64,000 nt of DNA from Agrococcus beijingensis (GTDB lineage: Bacteria; Actinomycetota; Actinomycetes; Actinomycetales; Microbacteriaceae). Position numbers and translations under genes: made by a program. Location of the stretch: contig NZ_CP132360.1 in assembly GCF_030758955.1 (NCBI RefSeq), positions 1,596,243-1,660,242 on the forward strand, given 5' to 3'. The notes under the pieces were generated by a model. That model worked only from the letters and a program-made list of their open reading frames with translations, made no database searches and was not told the DNA's origin. This document shows, piece after piece, positions 54,857-61,595 of the stretch; the stretch's first letter is position 1; each line of letters starts with the position of its first letter.

Positions 54857-54874
54857 CCGCGGCCCGCGCCCGCA

Positions 54875-55010
54875 CCGGTACGCGCCTGCGGGTGCGGGCC
54901 GTCACGACCCGCAGTTCGGTACCGCTGTCGCGACGCCGGCGCCGGCGCCGACCTGCTTTGCCGGTACGCAACTGCGAGTGCGAGCGGTCGCGACCCGCAG
55001 ATCGGTACCG
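54875..55010. repeat. Two 50-bp palindromic repeat units between thiL and rsmD
   Basis: Units at 54875-54924 and 54961-55010 begin CCGGTACGC, end TCGGTACCG and share about four fifths of their bases. Each has an internal stem, perfect in unit 1 (CTGCGGGT at 54886-54893 with ACCCGCAG). A 36-base spacer separates them. They may act as a bidirectional terminator for the convergent genes or be a dispersed REP-like element. Confidence 0.8.
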
Positions 55011-55041
55011 GAACCGCGAGGCGGGCGCCAGCGCAGCCCGC

Positions 55042-55602
55042 CTACCCCTCGGTGGTCGCCAGGAAGTGCAGCGTCGTGTCGCCGTAGCGCCGCGCCCGCT
55101 CGAGCTCGAGATCGCCGGGCAGCTCGAGGTCGCCCGCGCGCCGCGCCTGCTCGACGACCACCACGGCCGGGTGCACCAGCAGCGGCGCGAGCTCGGCCAG
55201 CACGCCCGCGAGCTCGTCGGCGGGCAGGTCGTAGGGCGGGTCGATGAACACCAGGTCGAAGCGGCGGCCCGAGCGGTTGAGGTACTGCGAGGCGGCGACC
55301 TGCTCGACCAGCGCCCTCGCGGCCCCCGACTTCGCGACGGAGTCGGCGTTGCGCTGCGCGACCTTCGCGGCTGCGCGGTCGCGCTCGACGAGCACCACCG
55401 ACTCGGCGCCGCGGCTGGCGGCCTCGAGGCCGAGCGCGCCGGAGCCGGCGAACAGGTCGAGCACCAGCGCCCCGTCGCACAGGCCGCGGGCGTCGAGCGC
55501 CCCGAACATCGCCTCGCGCACGCGCTCGGACGTCGGCCGGGTGCCCTGCGCGGGCACGTGCAGCTTCACGCCGCCAGCGAGGCCTCCGATGATGCGCGTC
55601 AC
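55042..55602 (-). CDS. rsmD: 16S rRNA (guanine966-N2)-methyltransferase RsmD
   Basis: A 186-residue methyltransferase. RIIGGLAGGVKLHVPAQGTR, PTSERVREAMFGALD, LVLDLFAGSGALGLEAASRG (SAM site) and DLVFIDPPYDLPADEL (catalytic DPPY) are present. It methylates G966 of 16S rRNA. I chose the GTG at 55602 (VTRIIGG), which is six bases after a CAGGAT hexamer; an ATG at 55620 is possible. It is divergent from recG. Confidence 0.93.
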   Translation of the reverse strand: MTRIIGGLAGGVKLHVPAQGTRPTSERVREAMFGALDARGLCDGALVLDLFAGSGALGLEAASRGAESVVLVERDRAAAKVAQRNADSVAKSGAARALVEQVAASQYLNRSGRRFDLVFIDPPYDLPADELAGVLAELAPLLVHPAVVVVEQARRAGDLELPGDLELERARRYGDTTLHFLATTEG

Positions 55603-55705
55603 CGCTCCATCCTGGCGCATCCGCCGGGCGCCGTCATGCGGGGAGGGTGCGCACGCATGCTGCACAGGGCGAGCGGATGCGTCGGCCCGCGTCGGCAGGG
55701 CCGTC

Positions 55706-55711
55706 TACCCT
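55706..55711 (+). promoter_or_regulatory. Leaderless -10 element of recG
   Basis: TACCCT (55706-55711) is followed by six bases and the GTG at 55718. Confidence 0.5.
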
Positions 55712-55717
55712 GGGCGG

Positions 55718-57922
55718 GTGGCGAAGCAGGCGGCTGACGGTGCGCTCCCCGAGGGGTTCGAGCGGCCGCTCGAGCGCATCCTCGGCAAGGCGCTCGCGGG
55801 CAAGCTGCAGCGCGCGTTCGGCATGCAGACCGTTGGCGACCTGGTCTGGCACCTGCCGCGCCGCTACGCGAAGCGCGGCGAGCTGACCGATCTGCGGAGC
55901 CTCGTGCCTGGCGAGCACGTGACCGTGATCGCGAGGGTGAAGAGCGTCGAGACGCGTGACCTGCAGCGCGACGGCAAGGGGCGGCCGCGCACCCTCACGA
56001 CGATCACGATCACCGACGGGGAGAGCTCGCTCGACACCGCGTTCTTCAACCAGCCGTGGCGCACCGGCGAGCTGCACCAGGGCGTCACCGCGCTCTTCTC
56101 CGGCACCGTCGGCGTCTACAAGAACCGTCGGCAGCTGGCGCATCCCACCTACGAGGCCTTCGACGAGGAGGCGGGCGTCGACGCCGAGCAGTGGGCGCTG
56201 CAGCCGGTGCCGATCTATCCGGCGACGGCGACCGTCACCACGAAGCAGCTCGAGGGCGCGGTCGCGCTGGTGCTCGACAAGCTGACCGAGGGCGAGTGGG
56301 GCGAGCCCGCCGACCCGCTGCCCGCCGAGGTGCGCGCCGAGCACGGCCTCATGCCGCTCGGCGAGGCGCTGCGCATGGCGCATCAGCCGGGGCTCGAGCA
56401 GGACGCCTACCGCGCCCGCCACTCGCTCGCCTGGCACGAGGCGTTCCTGCTGCAGACCTACCTGCTGGCGACCCGCGACTGGTTCGACACGCTGCCGACC
56501 GCGCCGCGACTGCCGGGCCGGCTGCTCGAGCGCTTCGACGCGGCGCTGCCCTGGCAGCTCACCGACGACCAGCGGCAGGCGGGCGCCGCGATCGCCGCCG
56601 ACCTCGCCAGCGGCACCGCCATGCACCGGCTGGTGCAGGGCGAGGTGGGCTCCGGCAAGACCGTGGTCGCCACCCGCGCGATGCTGGCGGTGGCCGAGTC
56701 GGGCGGGCAGTCGGCGCTGCTCGCGCCCACCGAGGTGCTGGCCGTGCAGCACCTGCGCTCGATCACCCGCGCCCTCGGGCCCGACCTCGCCGCCGAGCTG
56801 CAGCCGACCCTGCTCACCGGCCAGATGCCCGCGGCCGACCGCAGGCGCGCGCTGCTGTCGATCGCGGCGGGCCAGGCGCGCATCGTCGTCGGCACGCACG
56901 CGCTGCTGAGCGAGAGGACGACCTTCGCCGAGCTCGCGCTGGTCGTGATCGACGAGCAGCACCGCTTCGGCGTCGCCCAGCGCGAGGCGCTGCGCTCGAA
57001 GGGCCTGCACCCGCACACGCTGGTGCTCACCGCCACCCCTATCCCGCGCACGATCGCGATGACCGCGTTCGGCGACCTCGACGTGTCGACCATCCGCTCG
57101 CTCCCGGCGGGGCGCAGCCCCATCCAGACGTTCGTGATCGACCCGCAGACGCAGCCGGGCCACTTCCACCGCGTCTGGGCGCGGATGCGCGAGGAGCTCG
57201 ACGCCGGCCGCCAGGCCTTCGTCGTCTGCCCGGCGATCTCGCCCGGCGATCTCGAAGGCATCGATCGTGAGGAGCAGGCCGATGAGGGCGGCGGCCGACC
57301 GCTTCCGCCCGTCGACGACGTGCAGACGACGATCGGCCGGCTGCGTGGGCTGAAGCCGCTCGTGGGCAAGGTGATCGCCCAGCTCACCGGCGCCGACTCG
57401 ACCGAGCAGAAGGATGCGGTCATGCGCGCGTTCCGCGCCGGCGAGATCGACGTGCTGGTCGCGACGACCGTGATCGAGGTGGGCGTCGACGTGCCGAACG
57501 CCACGATGATGGTGGTGCTCTCGGCCGACCGGTTCGGCGTCTCGCAGCTGCACCAGCTGCGCGGTCGGGTGGGTCGTGGCGAGCACGCGGCAGTGTGCAT
57601 GCTCGTCTCGGCGGTCGATCCTGCGAGCATCGCCCGCGAGCGGCTCGACGCGGTCGCCGGCACGCTCGACGGCTTCGCGCTCGCCGAGGTCGACCTCGAG
57701 CAGCGCGGCGAGGGCGACGTGCTCGGCGTCATGCAGTCGGGCGGCCGCTCCGGGCTGAAGGTGCTGCGGGTGGCCCGCGACGGGTCGATCATCGAGGCCG
57801 CGCGCGACGCCGCCCGGGCGGTGCTCGACGTCGACTCCACGCTGGTCGAGCACCCGGCCCTCCGGCTCGCGGTGCACCGCCGGCTCGACCCCGACGCCCG
57901 CGCAGCGCTCGTCACCGCCTGA
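55718..57922 (+). CDS. recG: ATP-dependent DNA helicase RecG
   Basis: A 734-residue branch-migration helicase that regresses stalled forks and processes Holliday junctions. The wedge/OB domain is N-terminal (GDLVWHLPRRYAKRGELTDL). Helicase motifs are VQGEVGSGKTVVATRAML (Walker A), LVVIDEQHRFGVAQREAL (DEQH, typical of RecG), LVLTATPIPRTIAMTAFGDL, and VLVATTVIEVGVDVPNATMM with LHQLRGRVGRGEHAA near the C-terminus. It starts with GTG at 55718, fixed by the -10 element. Confidence 0.96.
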   Translation: MAKQAADGALPEGFERPLERILGKALAGKLQRAFGMQTVGDLVWHLPRRYAKRGELTDLRSLVPGEHVTVIARVKSVETRDLQRDGKGRPRTLTTITITDGESSLDTAFFNQPWRTGELHQGVTALFSGTVGVYKNRRQLAHPTYEAFDEEAGVDAEQWALQPVPIYPATATVTTKQLEGAVALVLDKLTEGEWGEPADPLPAEVRAEHGLMPLGEALRMAHQPGLEQDAYRARHSLAWHEAFLLQTYLLATRDWFDTLPTAPRLPGRLLERFDAALPWQLTDDQRQAGAAIAADLASGTAMHRLVQGEVGSGKTVVATRAMLAVAESGGQSALLAPTEVLAVQHLRSITRALGPDLAAELQPTLLTGQMPAADRRRALLSIAAGQARIVVGTHALLSERTTFAELALVVIDEQHRFGVAQREALRSKGLHPHTLVLTATPIPRTIAMTAFGDLDVSTIRSLPAGRSPIQTFVIDPQTQPGHFHRVWARMREELDAGRQAFVVCPAISPGDLEGIDREEQADEGGGRPLPPVDDVQTTIGRLRGLKPLVGKVIAQLTGADSTEQKDAVMRAFRAGEIDVLVATTVIEVGVDVPNATMMVVLSADRFGVSQLHQLRGRVGRGEHAAVCMLVSAVDPASIARERLDAVAGTLDGFALAEVDLEQRGEGDVLGVMQSGGRSGLKVLRVARDGSIIEAARDAARAVLDVDSTLVEHPALRLAVHRRLDPDARAALVTA

Positions 57923-58022
57923 CGGGTCGCGGGACGACGTCGGGTCTGTGACGCGCAGGAGCCCGCGAACCGCAGTCGCGAGTCATAGCCCGCGCACGGG
58001 GGACCGTTCACCTGCGGCCTTA

Positions 58023-58028
58023 TAGGCT
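58023..58028 (+). promoter_or_regulatory. Leaderless -10 element of coaD
   Basis: TAGGCT (58023-58028), six bases, ATG at 58035. Confidence 0.55.
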
Positions 58029-58034
58029 GGCGGC

Positions 58035-58517
58035 ATGCCTCGCATCGCCGTCGTGCCCGGTTCGTTCGACCCCGTCACCCTGGGTCACCTCGATGTGATC
58101 GCGCGCGCCGCGAAGATCTTCGACGAGGTGCACGTGGTGGTGACGCACAACCCCGACAAGCACGCGTTCCTGCCGGTGGTCGAGCGCGAGGCGCTCATCG
58201 AGCGGGCGATCGACGAGGCGCGCATCGAGGGCCAGATCAGCATCGCCAACTGGTCGATGGGCCTGCTCGTCGACTACTGCCAGCAGGTGGGCGCAGAGGT
58301 GCTGGTCAAGGGCATCCGCACGTCGACCGACCTCTCGTACGAGACGCCGATGTCGATCGTGAACCGCAACCTCGCGGGCGTCGAGACCATCTTCATGCTG
58401 CCGAACCCCGAGAACGCGCACGTCTCCTCGAGCCTGGTGCGCCAGGTGAGCGAGCTGGGCGGCGACATCAGCCCCTACGTGCCGCGCGCCGTCGCCACCT
58501 TCCTGCAGCAGCGATGA
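58035..58517 (+). CDS. coaD: Phosphopantetheine adenylyltransferase CoaD
   Basis: A 160-residue nucleotidyltransferase of coenzyme A synthesis. [20 protein letters not shown] contains the TxGH motif, and [20 protein letters not shown] is the family's ISSTxxR-type region. It converts 4'-phosphopantetheine to dephospho-CoA. The start is leaderless; its stop overlaps cofE by four bases. Confidence 0.96.
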   Translation: MPRIAVVPGSFDPVTLGHLDVIARAAKIFDEVHVVVTHNPDKHAFLPVVEREALIERAIDEARIEGQISIANWSMGLLVDYCQQVGAEVLVKGIRTSTDLSYETPMSIVNRNLAGVETIFMLPNPENAHVSSSLVRQVSELGGDISPYVPRAVATFLQQR

Positions 58518-59353
58518 GCGATCACGGGGGCGGCCCCGGTCCCGAGCTCGGCGACGACCGCGGACCGAGCGCCGACCTCGAGGTCCGCGCCGTTCGCGGC
58601 ATCGGCGAGATCCGCCCCGGTGACGACCTGCCGCAGCTGGTGGCCGACGCGATCGCCCCGCTCGCGCCGCGCGACGGCGACATCGTCGTCGTCACCAGCA
58701 AGGTCGTGTCGAAGGCCGAGGGACGCATCCGCCCCGCCGCCGAGCGCGAGCAGGCGATCACCGACGAGTCGGTGCGCCTGGTGGCCTCCCGTGCCTTCCC
58801 GGGCGGCATCACGCGCATCGTCGAGCACCGCACGGGCCTCGTGCTGGCCGCGGCGGGCGTCGACGCGTCGAACACCGACGACGGCACGATCCTGCTGCTG
58901 CCGGTCGACTCGGATGCGTCGGCTCGCGCGATCGCCGAGCGGCTGCGGTCCCGATACGGGGTTGCGGTGGGCGTCGTGGTCAGCGACACGCTCGGCCGCG
59001 CCTGGCGGGTCGGCCAGACCGACGTGGCGATCGGGGCCGCCGGCATCCGGGTGCTCGAGCCGCTCACCGGCCAGCTCGACGCGAGCGGACGGCCGCTGAC
59101 CGTGACCGCGCCGGCCATCGCCGACGAGATCGCCGGGGCCGCCGACCTGGTCGCCGGCAAGGCCGACGGGGTGCCGGTGGTGCTCGTGCGCGGCCTCGGG
59201 CGTCACGTCACGGGGCTCGACGAGCCGGGCGCGGCGCGCCTGGTGCGGCCCTCCGGCGACGACATGTTCCGGCTCGGCAGCGACGAGGCCTACCGGCAGG
59301 GGCGCGAGGCGGGCAGGATCGACGCACTGGCCGAGGCAGGGGCACGCGAATGA
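58514..59353 (+). CDS. cofE: Coenzyme F420-0:L-glutamate ligase (CofE / FbiB N-terminal type)
   Basis: A 279-residue ligase that adds glutamate to F420-0. Motifs: [60 protein letters not shown] and [20 protein letters not shown]. In mycobacteria FbiB has an additional nitroreductase-like domain of about 200 residues; here only the ligase domain is present, so the reductase for dehydro-F420-0 must be encoded separately. It overlaps both coaD and moxR (ATGA). Confidence 0.92.
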   Translation: MSDHGGGPGPELGDDRGPSADLEVRAVRGIGEIRPGDDLPQLVADAIAPLAPRDGDIVVVTSKVVSKAEGRIRPAAEREQAITDESVRLVASRAFPGGITRIVEHRTGLVLAAAGVDASNTDDGTILLLPVDSDASARAIAERLRSRYGVAVGVVVSDTLGRAWRVGQTDVAIGAAGIRVLEPLTGQLDASGRPLTVTAPAIADEIAGAADLVAGKADGVPVVLVRGLGRHVTGLDEPGAARLVRPSGDDMFRLGSDEAYRQGREAGRIDALAEAGARE

Positions 59354-60336
59354 CGACAGAGCAGCAGGCGATCGTCGAGCAGGGCAGCGTGCCCTCCCCG
59401 CACGGCCCCGTCACGGTGGGCGAGCGCATCGAGCACGCGGTGCAGAGCGTCATCTCGGGCAAGGCCGCAGAGATCCGCACGGTGCTCACGGTGCTGCTGG
59501 CCGAGGGCCACGTGCTGCTCGAGGACGTGCCTGGCGTCGGCAAGACGCAGCTCGCGCGCGCCTTCGCGGCGGCGGTCGGCGGCACGGTGCGACGCATCCA
59601 GTGCACGCCAGACCTGCTGCCCAGCGACATCACCGGCATGTCGGTGCTCGACCAGGCGACGGGCGAGCTGCGGTTCCAGCCCGGGCCGGTGTTCGCGAAC
59701 ATCGTGATCGCCGACGAGATCAACCGCGCGAGCCCGAAGACGCAGGCGGCGCTGCTCGAGTGCATGGCCGAGGGGCAGGTGACCGTCGACGGCGTCACCC
59801 ACAGGCTGCCGACGCCGTTCCTCGTCGTGGCGACGCAGAACCCGATCGACATGGAGGGCACCTACGCGCTGCCCGAGGCGCAGCGCGACCGCTTCATGGT
59901 GCGGCTCGAGCTCGGCTACCCCGACGAGGGCGCCGAGCTGGCGATGGTGCAGGCGCGCGAGACCGCGCAGCCGCTCGACGCCGTGCGCCCGGTGCTGACG
60001 CAGCAGGAGTTCCAGGCGCAGATCGACGCGGCGTTCGCGGTGCGGGCGCACGAGCTCGTCGAGCGCTACGCGGTGCGGCTGGCGCGGGCGACCCGCGAGC
60101 ACGCCGAGGTGCGGCTGGGGGCCAGCCCGCGCGCGACGCTGCAGCTGGTGCGCGCCGCGAAGGCTCGCGCGCACCTGCTCGGGCGCGACTGGCTCTCGCC
60201 CGACGACGTGAAGGCGCTCGCGCAGCACGTGCTGCCGCACCACCTGGTCATGCACGACCCCCACGCGCGGCACGACGAGGCGCGCGCCGTGGTGGCGCAG
60301 GCGCTCGCCGGCACCGTCGCTCCTGTCATGCGGTGA
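59350..60336 (+). CDS. MoxR-family AAA+ ATPase
   Basis: A 328-residue chaperone-like ATPase. Walker A is [17 protein letters not shown], Walker B is [20 protein letters not shown], and [20 protein letters not shown] with LPEAQRDRF follows. MoxR proteins activate partner complexes; the DUF58 and transglutaminase genes that follow are the usual partners. Genes are coupled: its stop overlaps the next ATG (TGATG). Confidence 0.94.
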   Translation: MTTEQQAIVEQGSVPSPHGPVTVGERIEHAVQSVISGKAAEIRTVLTVLLAEGHVLLEDVPGVGKTQLARAFAAAVGGTVRRIQCTPDLLPSDITGMSVLDQATGELRFQPGPVFANIVIADEINRASPKTQAALLECMAEGQVTVDGVTHRLPTPFLVVATQNPIDMEGTYALPEAQRDRFMVRLELGYPDEGAELAMVQARETAQPLDAVRPVLTQQEFQAQIDAAFAVRAHELVERYAVRLARATREHAEVRLGASPRATLQLVRAAKARAHLLGRDWLSPDDVKALAQHVLPHHLVMHDPHARHDEARAVVAQALAGTVAPVMR

Positions 60337-61595
60337 TGGACGCCGAGCGGTCGGGCCGCGGGGGAGGGCTGCAAGGCCCCACCGGTACCGACGCCCGGGA
60401 CGGGCGTCGGCGCTGGGGTCGCGGCGGAGGCCCGAAAGGGCCTCCGCTTCATAGCTCCACCGCGCGATCCAGATGGCGCCTCACCCCGCGCGGCATCGGC
60501 CTGCTGCTCGCCGGCCTCGGGCTGGCGCTCGCCGCCTACTGGGATCAGCAGGTGGTGCTGCTGGTGCCGGCCGCGCTGTGCCTCGGCGTGCTGCTGCTGG
60601 GCGGCTGGTGGGCGATCGGCGCCGTCGAGCGCGTGCGGCTGGGCGTGCCGGGCGTGATCGCCGAGGGCCAGCGCGCCGACCTGCGCATCGTCGCCGACCG
60701 GCGCCAGGCAGGCGCCCGCTGGTCGACGTGGGCGCCCGGCCCCGAGCGGTTCCTGCTGCTCGGGGGCGAGCTCGACGGCATGGGCGCCGCGCACGTGCCG
60801 CTCGGCTCGCATCCGCGCGGGCGCTGGCGGCTCGCGCCGGTCGAGGTGATCGCGCTCGACCCCTTCCGTGTGGTGCGCACGACGCGCACCATCGACCCGC
60901 GCTCGAGCCTCGTGGTGGGGCCCGAGGTGCTGCCGGTGCCGGAGTCGTCGCTGCGCTCCAACCGCGAGGAGGGCAGGCTCGCGCAGTCCCGCACCGCCGA
61001 CAACGTCGATGCGATGGTGCGCGAGTGGCGGCCGGGCGACCCGCAGCGCCGCGTGCACTGGCGGCAGAGCGCGAAGCGCGGCCAGCTGATGGTGCGGCAG
61101 GAGGCGAACCCGGCGAGCGACGACGACATCGTGGTGGTCGACACCGCCGGTGCCGCGGGTCTCGACCGGGACGCCGAGGATCGGCTGGCGCGCGCCGCGT
61201 GCTCGATCGTGCGCGCGCTCGCCGGCCGCGACCACCCCGTGCAGGTGCGGGAGACGGGCGAGCAGAGCATCCCGATGGCCGACTGGCGCGACCCGCAGTC
61301 GGCGCTCGCCGCCGTCGCGTCGCTGGCGTGCTCGGAGCGTGCCGGTGACCGAGGCCCGGGAGGGGCCTCGGCGCTGGGGTCGCGGCAGGGGTCCGACAGG
61401 GCCGCTGCCCTCAGCTCCTCCGCGCACGTGGTGGCCCTCGAGGAGGCCGCGCCCGAGCAGTGGACGCTCGCGCCGGGCAGCACGCTCTGGCTGGTCGCGC
61501 GGCGCGACGCCCCCACGCGCCGCGTCGCGCCCGGCGCGCGGGTGCGCGTGCAGCGCTGGATCGACCGCGTCGGCCCGGTCAGGGAGCTGCGATGA
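60336..61595 (+). CDS. DUF58-domain membrane protein
   Basis: A 419-residue protein. Two adjacent hydrophobic helices (about residues 50-90) precede a beta-rich region and the DUF58 core, VREWRPGDPQRRVHWRQSAK with RGQLMVRQEANP (about 230-262). DUF58 proteins form a von Willebrand-like fold and work with MoxR ATPases. Two 77-bp hairpin repeats interrupt the gene. The first encodes part of the Gly/Arg-rich N-terminus (residues about 16-41); the second encodes a Gly/Ser/Ala-rich stretch (about 336-361). Neither is expected in the family. Both keep the frame open. Confidence 0.88.
   Translation: MDAERSGRGGGLQGPTGTDARDGRRRWGRGGGPKGPPLHSSTARSRWRLTPRGIGLLLAGLGLALAAYWDQQVVLLVPAALCLGVLLLGGWWAIGAVERVRLGVPGVIAEGQRADLRIVADRRQAGARWSTWAPGPERFLLLGGELDGMGAAHVPLGSHPRGRWRLAPVEVIALDPFRVVRTTRTIDPRSSLVVGPEVLPVPESSLRSNREEGRLAQSRTADNVDAMVREWRPGDPQRRVHWRQSAKRGQLMVRQEANPASDDDIVVVDTAGAAGLDRDAEDRLARAACSIVRALAGRDHPVQVRETGEQSIPMADWRDPQSALAAVASLACSERAGDRGPGGASALGSRQGSDRAAALSSSAHVVALEEAAPEQWTLAPGSTLWLVARRDAPTRRVAPGARVRVQRWIDRVGPVRELR
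60382..60458 (+). repeat. 77-bp double-hairpin element inside the DUF58 gene, copy A
   Basis: Hairpin 1: CCGACGCCC (60388-60396) with its complement at 60402-60410. Core: TCGGCGCTGGGGTCGCGGC (60407-60425), identical in copy B. Hairpin 2: GCGGAGGCCC (60424-60433), loop GAAA, complement at 60438-60447. It ends with AGCTCC. The coding frame through the core reads R-R-W-G-R. Confidence 0.85.
61342..61418 (+). repeat. 77-bp double-hairpin element inside the DUF58 gene, copy B
   Basis: Hairpin 1: CCGAGGCCC (61349-61357) with its complement at 61363-61371; relative to copy A one C-G pair has become G-C. The same 19-base core lies at 61368-61386. Hairpin 2 is present with one mismatch (GGCAGGGG region, loop GACA). 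It ends with AGCTCC. The core is read in a different frame (S-A-L-G-S) from copy A. Confidence 0.85.

Noticed and set aside
57923..58022. Another palindromic repeat between recG and coaD
   Set aside because: Short GC-rich complementary stretches are present, but I could not find ends or a second copy matching the other repeat families.
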